Program-made: the position numbers and the translations under genes | Part shown: in pieces, positions 50,553-59,741 of the stretch | Position numbering within the stretch: position 1 is the first letter of the stretch | Layout: each line of letters begins with the position of its first letter | Assembly (NCBI GenBank): GCA_965229645.1 | Contig: OZ245893.1 | Coordinates: 1,674,001 to 1,738,000, forward strand | Reading direction: 5' to 3' | Origin: CAXQZM01 sp965229645 | GTDB lineage: Bacteria; Pseudomonadota; Alphaproteobacteria; UBA7985 | DNA: 64,000 nucleotides | The notes under the pieces: generated by a model | What the model saw: only the letters and a program-made list of their open reading frames with translations | Told to the model about the DNA's origin: nothing | Databases searched by the model: none

Positions 50553-51314
50553 CTACCACTGCGCCCCAGGGTAAGCCCGCTGCGTCCACTGCATGGTCGC
50601 GAGCAGGTGGCCCAAATGTTCGCTGTGCCGCTGCCCCGTGCGACCGCCCTGGTGGAAAAAGCGATCGCGGGGCAGGTCAAGCCTTGCCGCCGAACAGAGG
50701 CGCTGAACACGGGCGTCGAAGTCTGCCCGTAGCGCGCCCAAGTCGGGCGCCACACCCGCGGCGGCCAGCGCGCGATCGGTCGTGTCAGCGGCGAAGAGCT
50801 CGCCGACATAGGGATAGAGCTGCGCAAGTGCGGTTTGCATCCGTTGGTGACTTTCTGCCGTGCCGTCCCCCAGCGCGCAGGTCAGCTCGGCCGAGCGATC
50901 GGCGTGGTAGCGCGCCTCCTTTAGGGCCTTGGCCGCAATGTCGGCGACGCGCGGATCGCGGCTGCCAGATACGGCGGTCAAGAACAGGACATGGTATTGG
51001 TCAAAGAGAAACTGGCGTACCAGCGTCTGGGCAAAATCGCCGTTGGGTTGTTCGACGAGCAGGGCATTGCGAAAGTCCCAAACGTCGCGGAACATGGCGA
51101 GGGCGTCTTCGTCGCGGTCCTGGCCCTCAACCTCGCCCGCCAAGGTCAACCACAGCCGCGCCTGGCCCAGCAGGTCGAGCGCCGTGTTCGCCAGCGCTAT
51201 ATCCTCCTCCAACGTTGGGCCGTGCCCGCACCATTCGCTCAAGCGGTGGGAGAGGATGAGGCAGTTGTCGCCTGTCCGCAGCAAAAACTCCAAGAGATCT
51301 GGAGACGCTGCCAT
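50553..51314 (-). CDS. paaC: Phenylacetyl-CoA epoxidase subunit PaaC
   Basis: Structural ferritin-like partner of PaaA in the 1,2-epoxidase complex. The 253 aa start at ATG 51314, sharing one base with the paaB stop (TGATG). Typical segments are GDNCLILSHRLSEWCGHGP, DLLGQARLWL and KEARYHADRSAE. The frame is open far upstream, but that part is antisense to nothing useful and overlaps paaB. Confidence 0.94.
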   Translation of the reverse strand: MAASPDLLEFLLRTGDNCLILSHRLSEWCGHGPTLEEDIALANTALDLLGQARLWLTLAGEVEGQDRDEDALAMFRDVWDFRNALLVEQPNGDFAQTLVRQFLFDQYHVLFLTAVSGSRDPRVADIAAKALKEARYHADRSAELTCALGDGTAESHQRMQTALAQLYPYVGELFAADTTDRALAAAGVAPDLGALRADFDARVQRLCSAARLDLPRDRFFHQGGRTGQRHSEHLGHLLATMQWTQRAYPGAQW

Positions 51315-51601
51315 CACATGGCCCCCACCTCTTTGGGGATGTTGAAGAAGGTCGGGTGTCGATAGGCTTTGGAGTCCGCGGGGTCGTACAGCGGCCCCTT
51401 TTCCGAAGGATCGGAGGCGAGGATTTGCGCCGAAGGAAGGACCCAGATGCTGAGGCCTTCCTTCCGCCGCGTATAGACATCGCGCGCGTGTTTCAGGGCC
51501 ATTTGACCGTCGGGCGCGTGCAGGGACCCAACGTGACGATGGCTCAGGCCGTGCTGCCCGCGCACAAAGACTTCCCACAGCGGCCATTCCTGTTCGGGCA
51601 T
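51314..51601 (-). CDS. paaB: Phenylacetyl-CoA epoxidase subunit PaaB
   Basis: A 95-aa subunit that bridges PaaA-PaaC heterodimers. WPLWEVFVRGQHGLSHRHVG is the family signature, and YTRRKEGLSIWVL and AYRHPTFF follow. ATG 51601 is 1 nt from the paaA stop. Confidence 0.94.
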   Translation of the reverse strand: MPEQEWPLWEVFVRGQHGLSHRHVGSLHAPDGQMALKHARDVYTRRKEGLSIWVLPSAQILASDPSEKGPLYDPADSKAYRHPTFFNIPKEVGAM

Positions 51602-51602
51602 G

Positions 51603-52580
51603 TCAGGCAGCCTGGCGCTGCGCCCGCTCGGCGGTCTTGGCGGCATGGGCCATCATGGCCTCCCGCACCCACGCGCCCTCGTCCCAGGCGCGCTGGCGGG
51701 CCGCCAGGCGGTCCTGATTGCAGGGTCCTTTGCCCTGGATCACGTCAAAAAACTCCGACCAATCGGGGTCAGAAAAATCGTAGCCGTTCTTGTCGTCGTT
51801 CCACGCCAACCGATCGTCGGGAATGGTCAGGCCCAGATACTCGGCCTGCGGAACGACTTGATCGACGAACTTTTGCCGCAATTCATCGTTGCTGTTCATC
51901 TTGATTTTCCACTTCATGTTTTGCTCCGAATGGACGCTTTCGGCGTCCGAAGGGCCAAACATCATGAGGGCTGGGTACCAAAAGCGGTCGAGGGCGTTTT
52001 GCGCCATGGCCTTTTGCGCGGGCGTGCCGAAGGCCATCTTCATCATGATGTCGAACCCCTGGCGCTGGTGAAAACTCTCCTCTTTGCAAATGCGCACCAT
52101 GGCGCGGGCGTACGGACCGTATGAGGTGCGCTGCAGCGGAACTTGGTTCAAAATCGCCGCCCCGTCGACCAGCCAGCCAACCGCACCCATGTCGGCCCAG
52201 CTTAGGGTGGGATAGTTGAAGATGGAGGAGTACTTCATGCGCCCGTCGTGGAGCATGTGGGTCAGGGCATCGCGCGAGACCCCGAGGGTTTCGGCGGCGC
52301 TATAGAGATAGAGACCATGGCCCGCCTCGTCTTGCACCTTGGCCAGCAAGATCGTCTTACGCTCCAAGGTCGGTGCGCGCGTGATCCAATTGCCCTCGGG
52401 CAATTGCCCAACGATCTCAGAGTGGGCGTGCTGGCCGATTTGTCGAATCAGCGTTTTGCGATACCCCTCGGGCATCCAGTCCTTGGGCTCGATTTTCTCC
52501 CCTCGGTCGATCCGCGCTTGAAATGCCTCAACGCGGGCGCTGGTCTCGGCCGGTTCTGACGGGATCATTTGTGCGTACAT
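51603..52580 (-). CDS. paaA: Phenylacetyl-CoA epoxidase catalytic subunit PaaA
   Basis: Diiron oxygenase subunit that epoxidises the ring of phenylacetyl-CoA. The 325 aa have the carboxylate/His ligands in KVQDEAGHGLYLY and CKEESFHQRQGF. The start MYAQMIPSEP at 52580 is standard. It lies 17 bp downstream of the thiolase gene, so the order of transcription is thiolase-paaA-B-C-D-E. Confidence 0.96.
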   Translation of the reverse strand: MYAQMIPSEPAETSARVEAFQARIDRGEKIEPKDWMPEGYRKTLIRQIGQHAHSEIVGQLPEGNWITRAPTLERKTILLAKVQDEAGHGLYLYSAAETLGVSRDALTHMLHDGRMKYSSIFNYPTLSWADMGAVGWLVDGAAILNQVPLQRTSYGPYARAMVRICKEESFHQRQGFDIMMKMAFGTPAQKAMAQNALDRFWYPALMMFGPSDAESVHSEQNMKWKIKMNSNDELRQKFVDQVVPQAEYLGLTIPDDRLAWNDDKNGYDFSDPDWSEFFDVIQGKGPCNQDRLAARQRAWDEGAWVREAMMAHAAKTAERAQRQAA

Positions 52581-52597
52581 GGGTCTCCCTTTCCAAC

Positions 52598-53803
52598 TCA
52601 AAGGCGTTCGATAAGAATGGCGGTTCCCTGCCCCACGCCCACGCACATGGTGCAAAGGGCGTAGCGGCCACCCGAACGGCGCAACTGGTGCGCGGCGGTG
52701 AGGACCAGGCGCGCGCCCGACATGCCCAAAGGGTGGCCGAGGGCGATGGCTCCGCCTTGGGGATTCACGCGTGGGTCCGTGTCGTCGAGGTCCAGTTGGC
52801 GCAGGGTGGCGAGGCTTTGGGCGGCGAAGGCCTCGTTCAGTTCGATCAAGTCGAGTTGATCCAGGCTGATCTGGTGCGCGGCCAATACTTTTTGGGTGGC
52901 GGGCACGGGGCCGATCCCCATGATCCGGGGCGGCACCCCAGCCGAGGCGCTGCCCACCACCCGCGCTATGGGGGTTAGGCCCTGGGCCTTGGCCGCTGCT
53001 TCCGTTGCTAAAATTAAGGCCGCGGCGCCATCGTTGACGCCGCTGGAGTTGCCAGCGGTGACGGATCGATCGGGGCCGTTGACGCCGCGCAGCTTGGCCA
53101 ACTGCGCCCATGTCACCTGTGGGCGCGGATGCTCGTCGTGGCTGCAAACGCGGTCCTCGCCCTTGGCTTGGGGGACGGACACGGACATGCGCTCGTGATC
53201 GAACGCGCCCGCCGCCTGCGCCGCTGCGTATTTTTGTTGCGAGCCTAAGGCGAAGGCGTCCTGGTCCGCGCGGTTTATATCAAAATCCGCCGCCACATTG
53301 TCGGCGGTTTGGGGCATGGAATCGATGCCGTAAAGGTCCGCCATCGCAGGGTTGGGGAAGCGCCACCCAATCGTGGTATCGTAGATTGAATTGGCGCGGG
53401 CGAAGGCGGTTTCGGCCTTGGGCATGACAAAGGGCGCGCGGCTCATGCTTTCGACGCCGCCAGCCAAAACCAAATCCATGTCGCCTGCCCGTAGGGCGCG
53501 GGCGGCAGCGATCACCGCGTCCATGCCCGAGGCGCAGAGACGGTTCAAAGTGACTCCAGGGACATCGACGGGCAAGCCAGCGAGCAGTGCCGCCATGCGC
53601 GCCACATTGCGATTGTCCTCGCCAGCTTGATTGGCGCACCCTAGGAACACGTCTTCAATCGCGGCGGGATCCAAATCTCGATTGCGGGCACAGAGTTCAC
53701 GGAGCGGCGCCGCCGCCAAATCATCGGTGCGCAAGCCTGACAGGCCGCCGCCGTAACGACCGATGGGGGTGCGAACCCCGTCGCAAATCAGCGCTTGGAT
53801 CAT
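52598..53803 (-). CDS. paaJ: 3-oxoadipyl-CoA thiolase (PaaJ/PcaF)
   Basis: A 401-aa thiolase that splits 3-oxoadipyl-CoA into succinyl- and acetyl-CoA, the last step of phenylacetate and of beta-ketoadipate breakdown. Nucleophile C90 sits in LNRLCASGMDA, and GHPLGMSGARL and CVGVGQGTA complete the active site. As the first gene of the paa run it supports PaaJ, but it could also serve protocatechuate catabolism. paaG, paaZ and paaK are not in the window. Confidence 0.92.
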   Translation of the reverse strand: MIQALICDGVRTPIGRYGGGLSGLRTDDLAAAPLRELCARNRDLDPAAIEDVFLGCANQAGEDNRNVARMAALLAGLPVDVPGVTLNRLCASGMDAVIAAARALRAGDMDLVLAGGVESMSRAPFVMPKAETAFARANSIYDTTIGWRFPNPAMADLYGIDSMPQTADNVAADFDINRADQDAFALGSQQKYAAAQAAGAFDHERMSVSVPQAKGEDRVCSHDEHPRPQVTWAQLAKLRGVNGPDRSVTAGNSSGVNDGAAALILATEAAAKAQGLTPIARVVGSASAGVPPRIMGIGPVPATQKVLAAHQISLDQLDLIELNEAFAAQSLATLRQLDLDDTDPRVNPQGGAIALGHPLGMSGARLVLTAAHQLRRSGGRYALCTMCVGVGQGTAILIERL

Positions 53804-54164
53804 CGTCGCACCTTAAGGAACTGGTTCGAAGGACGCAAGAATAAATTACAAAATATGGAGAAATCGAATTATTCGTAACATATGAGAGCAATAGCAGGCT
53901 CAATTTCGCTTGTGTCCTCGCGGAATTTCTCAATGTCATTGAAGATGGCTTCAAGCCCGCCCAGAATTGCCACGTGGGCGCAAATACATGTCCCTAAGTG
54001 TTGTTATCCTTCCCCGATTGAGGCCTCAGCGTAAATCAAAGAACTGAAAATTAGCCACAAAATATAGTGTTTGTCTCGATCAAGTGATACCACATATCGT
54101 GGTTCGTCGATCCGAAGTTGAATTATGCTGAGGTCTCCGATTAACATCCCAACTCAAAGCCAGG
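53804..54164. other. AT-rich intergenic region upstream of the paa operon
   Basis: 361 bp, clearly more AT-rich than the genes on either side, with no credible ORF; a 77-codon minus frame runs from here into paaJ but has no recognisable content. It must hold the paa promoter. The palindromes are weak (for example around 54085-54100), and I could not identify a PaaR or PaaX operator with confidence. Confidence 0.5.
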
Positions 54165-55511
54165 CTATAGATCCGCCAGGGCCTGTTCCAACCATTTGAT
54201 CGAATAGTCCCCTGTCTGCACCGCGTCCTGGTCCAAGAGCCATTCGTGCAAGGGGATCGAGGTTTTCACGCCGTCGATCACGTACTCGGCCAGGGCGCGA
54301 CGCAGGCGACTTAGGCATTCCTGCCGGGTATTGGCACGAACTACGAGTTTGGCCACTAGCGAGTCGTAGTGCGGCGAGATAGCATAGTCCTGGTACAGGT
54401 GGGAATCGATGCGCACGCCAGGGCCGCCAGGGGGGTGGTAGCGGGTGACTTTGCCAGGCGAGGGGACGAACGTGAAGGGGTCCTCGGCGTTGAGTCGGCA
54501 CTCAATGGAATGTCCTTGAAAGCGCACGGCCTCTTGCGAGAAGGGCAGCGGCTGTCCCGCTGCGACGGCGATCTGCGCGCGGACGAGGTCGATAGAAGTG
54601 ATAAACTCCGTGATCGGGTGTTCGACTTGCAGGCGCGTATTCATTTCGATGAAGAAGAACTCGCCGTTTTCGTAGAGGTATTCCACCGTACCCGCCGAAA
54701 AGTAGCCAAGGCGTTCGCACGCGGCGCGCGTCACGTCGCCGATGTGCTGGCGTTCTTCAGGGGTTAGGCCAGGGGACGGCGCCTCTTCGAAGACTTTCTG
54801 ATGACGCCGCTGCAAACTGCAATCGCGCTCGCCCAAGTGGACGACCTTGCCGTGCTTGTCGCCCAAGACCTGCACCTCAATATGACGCGGGTTGGCGAGG
54901 TATTTTTCGAGGTAAACCGCCGCGTTGCCGAAGGCGTTTTTGGCTTCGGTCGAGGCCATGGACAGGGCACATTCCAGATCGTCTGGATCTTGGGCAATTT
55001 GCATCCCCCGCCCGCCCCCGCCCGAAGCGGCCTTGATCAAGACGGGGTATCCGACTTCCTCGGCGATCTGTTGCGCTTGCCCTAGGGAGGTGATCTCCCC
55101 AGGCGATCCTGGCACGACGGGAATGCCCGCGTCCTTGGCGGCTTGCTTGGCTGTGACCTTATCGCCCATCAGGTCGATCATGTCGGCGCTGGGGCCGATG
55201 AAGGTATAGCCGTGTTCCTCGATCTTGCGGGCGAAGGCTGCGGTTTCGGATAGGAAACCGACCCCTGGATGGATGGCATCGGCGCCCGTGATTTCGGCGG
55301 CGGCGAGGATGGCGTGTTGATTGAGGTAGGATTTGGCCCCAGGGGCGGGGCCGATGCAAACCCGCTCATCGGCGAGGCGCACATGCATCAGGTCCTCATC
55401 GGCGGTCGAGTGTACGGCAACCGTATCGGTGCCGAGCTCACGGCAGGCGCGCAAAATCCGAAGCGCGATCTCGCCACGGTTGGCGATCAGGATTTTTTTG
55501 AACGGCGGCAC
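54165..55511 (-). CDS. accC: Acetyl-CoA carboxylase biotin carboxylase subunit
   Basis: ATP-grasp enzyme that carboxylates biotin on AccB. The 448 aa include the N-terminal ANRGEIALRI, the ATP-grasp glycine loop KAASGGGGRGM, the EAPSPGL block and the active-site MNTRLQVEHP. It follows accB with a 6-bp gap. No biotin protein ligase is nearby. Confidence 0.96.
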   Translation of the reverse strand: MPPFKKILIANRGEIALRILRACRELGTDTVAVHSTADEDLMHVRLADERVCIGPAPGAKSYLNQHAILAAAEITGADAIHPGVGFLSETAAFARKIEEHGYTFIGPSADMIDLMGDKVTAKQAAKDAGIPVVPGSPGEITSLGQAQQIAEEVGYPVLIKAASGGGGRGMQIAQDPDDLECALSMASTEAKNAFGNAAVYLEKYLANPRHIEVQVLGDKHGKVVHLGERDCSLQRRHQKVFEEAPSPGLTPEERQHIGDVTRAACERLGYFSAGTVEYLYENGEFFFIEMNTRLQVEHPITEFITSIDLVRAQIAVAAGQPLPFSQEAVRFQGHSIECRLNAEDPFTFVPSPGKVTRYHPPGGPGVRIDSHLYQDYAISPHYDSLVAKLVVRANTRQECLSRLRRALAEYVIDGVKTSIPLHEWLLDQDAVQTGDYSIKWLEQALADL

Positions 55512-55517
55512 GAGGGC

Positions 55518-55994
55518 TTAATCCCCCAAAATAACAAGGGGTTGGCCGTATTCGATGGCGTCGCCGTCCTTAAATAAGATGTCTTTCACGACGCCCGCCC
55601 TGGGACAGGGCACTTGGTTCATGAACTTCATGGCCTCGATAATGAGCAGGGTTTGGCCCTGGCTCACCCGATCACCGACGGCGATAAACGGGGGTTTTCC
55701 TGGCTCGGCGGCGGCGTAGGCGGTCCCGACCATCGCCGCCTCGACCACAAATCCATCGACCGCTGCCGGGGCCGTCGCCGCAGGGGCGGGGGACGCAGCC
55801 GCCGCAGGGGCGCTGGCAACGGGCGCGGCAAAGTCCTGCGTCATGGTAGGTGCCGCAACGATCTGCGCGGGCGCTTGCTTGGTCAGGCGCAGGCGGCGCC
55901 CTTCCTCCTCAAATTCGATCTCTGTAAGGCCCGCTTCTTCGATCAGCTTGGCAAATTTCCGCAGCAGAGATTCCGAAATGTCAAACTTGCTCAT
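55518..55994 (-). CDS. accB: Biotin carboxyl carrier protein of acetyl-CoA carboxylase
   Basis: A 158-aa carrier: N-terminal helix pair (LLRKFAKLIEEAGLTEIEFEEE), an Ala/Pro-rich linker (about 55-85) and the biotinyl domain with K123 in EAMKFMN. ATG 55994 overlaps the aroQ end by 14 nt. The order aroQ-accB-accC is conserved in many Proteobacteria. Confidence 0.96.
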   Translation of the reverse strand: MSKFDISESLLRKFAKLIEEAGLTEIEFEEEGRRLRLTKQAPAQIVAAPTMTQDFAAPVASAPAAAASPAPAATAPAAVDGFVVEAAMVGTAYAAAEPGKPPFIAVGDRVSQGQTLLIIEAMKFMNQVPCPRAGVVKDILFKDGDAIEYGQPLVILGD

Positions 55995-56466
55995 GCTCTC
56001 TCTCCCTATGGTTTGCAGAACCTCCCGATGAGGCGCGTGTCGCCAGCAGGTCGGCGACGGCATCGATGGCCAGCCCATAGCCATTTGCCCCCAATCCGAC
56101 AATAAGGCCCGTGGCCACGAGCGAAATATAGGAACGGCGGCGAAACGATTCGCGGCGATGGATGTTGCTAAGGTGCAGCTCGAGGATCGGCGCGGCGATC
56201 AGCTGCAGGGCGTCGTGGAGGGCGATGGAGGTATGGGTATAGGCCCCAGCGTTGATGATCAGGGCGGCGCAATCGCGGCTTGCGTGGACCTTGTCGACGA
56301 GCGCGCCCTCGCAGTTGGACTGAAAAAAGTCGAGATCAAATCCATGGGCGGCGCAACGGCGGGTGCATAGGGCCTCGATTTCCGCCAGCGTGGTGGTCCC
56401 GTAAAGTCCAGGGTCGCGCTGCCCCAGCATGTTCAGATTCGGGCCGTTCAAGATCGCGATTTTCAT
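55981..56466 (-). CDS. aroQ: 3-Dehydroquinate dehydratase, type II
   Basis: Third step of the shikimate pathway. The 161 aa contain the N-terminal GPNLNMLGQRDPGLYG, the FQSNCEGALVD block and NAGAYTHTSIALHDAL (catalytic His region), with LHLSNIHRRESFRR further on. The C-terminal tail is slightly extended and overlaps the accB start. Confidence 0.94.
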   Translation of the reverse strand: MKIAILNGPNLNMLGQRDPGLYGTTTLAEIEALCTRRCAAHGFDLDFFQSNCEGALVDKVHASRDCAALIINAGAYTHTSIALHDALQLIAAPILELHLSNIHRRESFRRRSYISLVATGLIVGLGANGYGLAIDAVADLLATRASSGGSANHREREHEQV

Positions 56467-56555
56467 AAGTAGGTCTTAAAAAAACAGCCGCGAAAATCAA
56501 GCAACTCGGCCCGCGTAGCGCAGGCAACGCGGGTTTGCGCGCGCGTGCCCTCCCA

Positions 56556-57743
56556 CTACTTCTCGCGCTCTGCGCGCACCTCGGCAACAACTTGCGCCAA
56601 CTCTGCGCCGCTCACGGCCCCGGGGATCAGGCGGTCTTCAACAAAGAAGGCGGGCGTGCCCGTGATGCCCATGGCTTGGGAAACGTTTCGTGTTCGGTCC
56701 AAATTGGCGATCAACTGCACCTGCTGTTGCACCAGGGTTTCGCGGACTGCCTCGGCGTTCGCGCCCAAGTCAACCGCCAGCGCCAGCATAGCATCGCCCG
56801 TGACTTGGCCTTGGAAGGTCATGGCGGCGTGGTGGAGGTCTAGGTAGGCGACATGTTGCGCTGCGGCCATGGCCACCATGGCGGCATCGTGGCTGGCCTG
56901 CGAGAGGATCGGAAAATCTTTGAGGATCAGACGGATGTTGCCGTCGGTTTCGACGAGGGTCAGAACGTCCTCGACCGCGCCGCGACAGTAACCGCAGTTG
57001 TAGTCGAAATACTCGACGAGCGTGATGTCGCCAGCGGGATTGCCGAGAACGGGCAGGAACGGGTCGCTCTGAATATCGGCGGCGTAGGCAGTAAAGAGAT
57101 CGGCATTCTGCGTTTGCTCATAGGCATCCACCGCCGCAAACAGCATGGTCGGGTCGTTGAGCAAGGCGACGCGAACCCGCTCCCCAAACGGCAAGGCCTG
57201 GGCCGTCTCCAAATCCTGAAGACGGTTTCCCAAGTCGCTTGCGGCCCGCTCTAGGCCCGCCACCGCCTGGGTGGTTGCGTCGTCGTCGGCACCCGTGCGC
57301 GATACGACCTCCCCTAGGGCCGCCAAACGATCTTGCGCGGCGGCAACCTGCGTGCTCAACGCGTGCGCGTCGCTACTGAGCTGCGCGGTGCGGTCGCCTT
57401 GCGCGGCACTGACCGCCTCTAGGCCCTCAAGGCGCGCGCCTTGATCGACAGCTTGACGCTCGAGCCGTGTCAGAGTGTCGGTTGCTGTCGCGTTAAGGGT
57501 TTCATAGCGCGACAACCGCGCATCCTGCGCGGCCAACAGCTCCTGTGCCGCAGCGAGCCGCGCTTCCAGGTCCGCGGCCGTGTCGCGCATCTGCGAGGTC
57601 AGTTGGACTTGCCCCTGCAACCTCTGCTCGGCACGTGCGAGGGACTGGAACAGCGCGAAGATGAGGCCGAAACCAAGGACAGAAACAAAGATCAGCCCGA
57701 TCAGGAGCGGGGCGGTAGCGTTGCGAATGCGGGTAAGAAGCAT
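56556..57743 (-). CDS. Membrane-anchored coiled-coil DsbA-like thiol oxidoreductase
   Basis: A 395-aa protein with an unusual layout: a membrane anchor (about 10-32), a long Ala/Gln-rich coiled coil (about 35-175), then a thioredoxin-fold DsbA/BdbD-like domain with active site C250-GY-C253 (EYFDYNCGYC) and cis-Pro loop GITGTPAFF. It should sit in the inner membrane with its catalytic domain in the periplasm. ATG 57743 is chosen for its GGAAGG site. The oxidoreductase domain is standard; the coiled coil suggests trimerisation, as in suppressor-of-copper-sensitivity-type isomerases, or a scaffold. Partner DsbB/DsbD is not visible. Confidence 0.8.
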   Translation of the reverse strand: MLLTRIRNATAPLLIGLIFVSVLGFGLIFALFQSLARAEQRLQGQVQLTSQMRDTAADLEARLAAAQELLAAQDARLSRYETLNATATDTLTRLERQAVDQGARLEGLEAVSAAQGDRTAQLSSDAHALSTQVAAAQDRLAALGEVVSRTGADDDATTQAVAGLERAASDLGNRLQDLETAQALPFGERVRVALLNDPTMLFAAVDAYEQTQNADLFTAYAADIQSDPFLPVLGNPAGDITLVEYFDYNCGYCRGAVEDVLTLVETDGNIRLILKDFPILSQASHDAAMVAMAAAQHVAYLDLHHAAMTFQGQVTGDAMLALAVDLGANAEAVRETLVQQQVQLIANLDRTRNVSQAMGITGTPAFFVEDRLIPGAVSGAELAQVVAEVRAEREK

Positions 57744-57780
57744 GGAAGCCTTCCAAGAGGTTTTGAGGGCGCGATAAGTC

Positions 57781-57805
57781 GCAGTTTGGGCAGCGCGCAA
57801 ACTGC
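57781..57805. promoter_or_regulatory. Inverted repeat upstream of the DsbA-like gene
   Basis: GCAGTTTG and CAAACTGC (8 bp, 9-bp spacer) lie 38-62 bp before the DsbA-like start on the minus strand. Size and place fit an operator, but the binding protein is unknown and chance cannot be excluded. Confidence 0.35.
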
Positions 57806-57941
57806 AAGGTCAAGGCGCCCCTTTTTGCAGTGTGTCAAGTCGCTTGCTCGCCGCTTTGAGGGCTAGAGAGGCGCGAAACACCTGTCCTTATGGGGTGTGA
57901 ACGCAAGAGACATTCAGCGGGCTTGGGTTTTGGTGGCGGGT

Positions 57942-58658
57942 CTAGACCCTATCAAATTCCAGACCATTCCCCTGCCACGTTGAGTCGGCTAGAGACTTCT
58001 CAATGAAGGCATCGCACTTTTGGCGGTACTCTGGTTTCGCAGGGTATGCTGGGCTTGCAACGAGCTCCACCGTCCAATTCACACCAAGGTTCTGAAGGAT
58101 CTGGTCGACACGTATGCGATCTTGATCGTTGAAAACATAAAACAGGGACATACGATCCAGGGAAATTGGATCCTTGACCAGGACCTCCAACATCTTACTT
58201 GCATTGTGCTGGATCAGATCACGTTTCTGCTGATGCGTTCGCGCGATGGGTATTTGCATGCTTTCGAAATAGTAACCATTTTCGGGACTCTCTTTATGTC
58301 CAAGAGCGCCTTCTCGGCGCAGACTCCGTGTTTTTGCAATGTTGAAGCGGCACAAATCGAAGGGGAGTTCGGTCATGGCTCTCGTGGGGATCGATAGCGC
58401 CACGTGCGGAAAACCCGCGCCAAGTTTCGCTTTCAAAATTGGTGGCTCGCCAACGGTTGAGAGATGGATGTAATCCCCAAACCCTCTTTGGATGTCTAAG
58501 TGTGCCGAGGTACTTCGGAAGTGCGAGTCAGCAAAACCTTCGGCGCGCAAGTGAACTTTCGACTTTAGGACCCCTGACCGCGCCACAAAGGGCATATAGT
58601 GCAAGGGTAAGATATGAAACACGCGCTGAATGTTGTGGTCGAGAAGGGCATTTGGCAT
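57942..58658 (-). CDS. Protein of unknown function with faint DarT/ART-like features
   Basis: A 238-aa soluble protein, alone between the DsbA-like gene and kynA. The N-terminal half (VFHILPLHYMPFVARSGVL, then RGFGDYIHLST, then a hydrophobic VALSIP strand) recalls the layout of DarT/DUF4433 ADP-ribosyltransferases, which have an FHxT-type start and a GDYVPFYF-type strand. The match is weak and no DarG antitoxin lies beside it. A histidine-rich middle and a C-terminal NLGVNWTVELVASP strand are present. ATG 58658 has AAGGA upstream. Function unassigned. Confidence 0.6.
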   Translation of the reverse strand: MPNALLDHNIQRVFHILPLHYMPFVARSGVLKSKVHLRAEGFADSHFRSTSAHLDIQRGFGDYIHLSTVGEPPILKAKLGAGFPHVALSIPTRAMTELPFDLCRFNIAKTRSLRREGALGHKESPENGYYFESMQIPIARTHQQKRDLIQHNASKMLEVLVKDPISLDRMSLFYVFNDQDRIRVDQILQNLGVNWTVELVASPAYPAKPEYRQKCDAFIEKSLADSTWQGNGLEFDRV

Positions 58659-58683
58659 GGCGGGTCCGATCCTTCTTACTGCC

Positions 58684-58698
58684 TTGGCGTCGCGCCAA
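58684..58698. promoter_or_regulatory. Palindrome TTGGCG-tcg-CGCCAA between divergent genes
   Basis: A perfect 6-bp inverted repeat with a 3-bp spacer, 25 bp before the minus-strand gene at 58658 and about 200 bp before kynA. The type fits a small regulator operator. No other copy was noticed in the window. Confidence 0.35.
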
Positions 58699-58901
58699 GT
58701 TATTGCGATAGCTGGCGGAAAAACTCAACAAGAAAGTGAGGGGGATCATCCTTGCCGTCCTCGACGGATACGGAGGCCCGCCGTGCGGAGTTTGTCGTAG
58801 AGGCCATGGCGGACCGACGCGCGGAACACTCACGCCAAAACGGGATTTAGGCCATTCAACCAATTCCCTAAACCCACAAATGGCCTTAAGACGGACGGAC
58901 T

Positions 58902-59741
58902 ATGGCGGACTCAGCCTACAACCCCGAACGCGACGGCGCGCAGATGGCGTTTCGCCAATCCATGTCCTACGGCGACTATTTGCACCTGGACGAACTCCTC
59001 GCGGCGCAAGTTCCCCTTAGCCAGGCCCACGATGAGATGCTGTTCATCGTCCAGCATCAAACCAGCGAACTATGGATGAAGCTAACCCTGCACGAATTGG
59101 ACGCAGCGCGGCAGGCGCTCAAGGGGCGTGACTTGGCGACCATGTTCAAAACGCTGGCGCGGGTCTGCAGAATTCTGGAACAACTGAACAATCAGTGGGA
59201 CGTGCTGCGGACCATGACCCCATCGGACTATACGCAATTTCGCAATGCCCTGGGCCAGTCTTCGGGTTTTCAATCGCATCAGTACCGTTTGATCGAGTTT
59301 GTCTTGGGCAATCGCAACCCGCATATGCTGAAACCCCATGCGCACCGCCGCGAGGTTCTTGAACTGCTGCAGGCGGAACTTGCACGGCCTAGTCTCTACG
59401 ACGAAGTTGTGCGCCTTCTCTTTTCCACCCTTGATGGTCATGAGGACGCCGTTCCGCCGCCGACGCTCGACGCGCCCACGCCGCTTACCGCGTCCATTCA
59501 GGCCAAGTGGCGGCAGGTCTATGCGGATATTGAGACGCATTGGACCCTCTACGAATTGGCCGAGAAGCTGGTGGACCTGGAGGACTATTTCCGTCGGTGG
59601 CGGTTCAACCATGTGACGACGGTCGAGCGGGTCATTGGATTCAAGCGCGGGACGGGCGGCACGGCGGGGGTTTCTTACCTGCGCCGCATGCTGAACACCG
59701 AGTTATTCCCAGATCTTTGGCACTTGCGCGGAGACCTCTAA
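58902..59741 (+). CDS. kynA: Tryptophan 2,3-dioxygenase
   Basis: Haem enzyme opening the indole ring of L-Trp to N-formylkynurenine, the first step of the kynurenine pathway. The 279 aa contain SYGDYLHLDELL, FIVQHQTSELWMKL, SSGFQSHQYRLIEF and GTGGTAGVSYL, all family hallmarks. The stop shares two bases with the kynU ATG (TAATG). A kynurenine formamidase (kynB) is not adjacent. Confidence 0.95.
   Translation: MADSAYNPERDGAQMAFRQSMSYGDYLHLDELLAAQVPLSQAHDEMLFIVQHQTSELWMKLTLHELDAARQALKGRDLATMFKTLARVCRILEQLNNQWDVLRTMTPSDYTQFRNALGQSSGFQSHQYRLIEFVLGNRNPHMLKPHAHRREVLELLQAELARPSLYDEVVRLLFSTLDGHEDAVPPPTLDAPTPLTASIQAKWRQVYADIETHWTLYELAEKLVDLEDYFRRWRFNHVTTVERVIGFKRGTGGTAGVSYLRRMLNTELFPDLWHLRGDL

Noticed and set aside
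52581..53147. Upstream extension of paaA
   Set aside because: It reads through the thiolase gene in another frame and has Arg/Gly/Pro-rich content typical of shadow frames.
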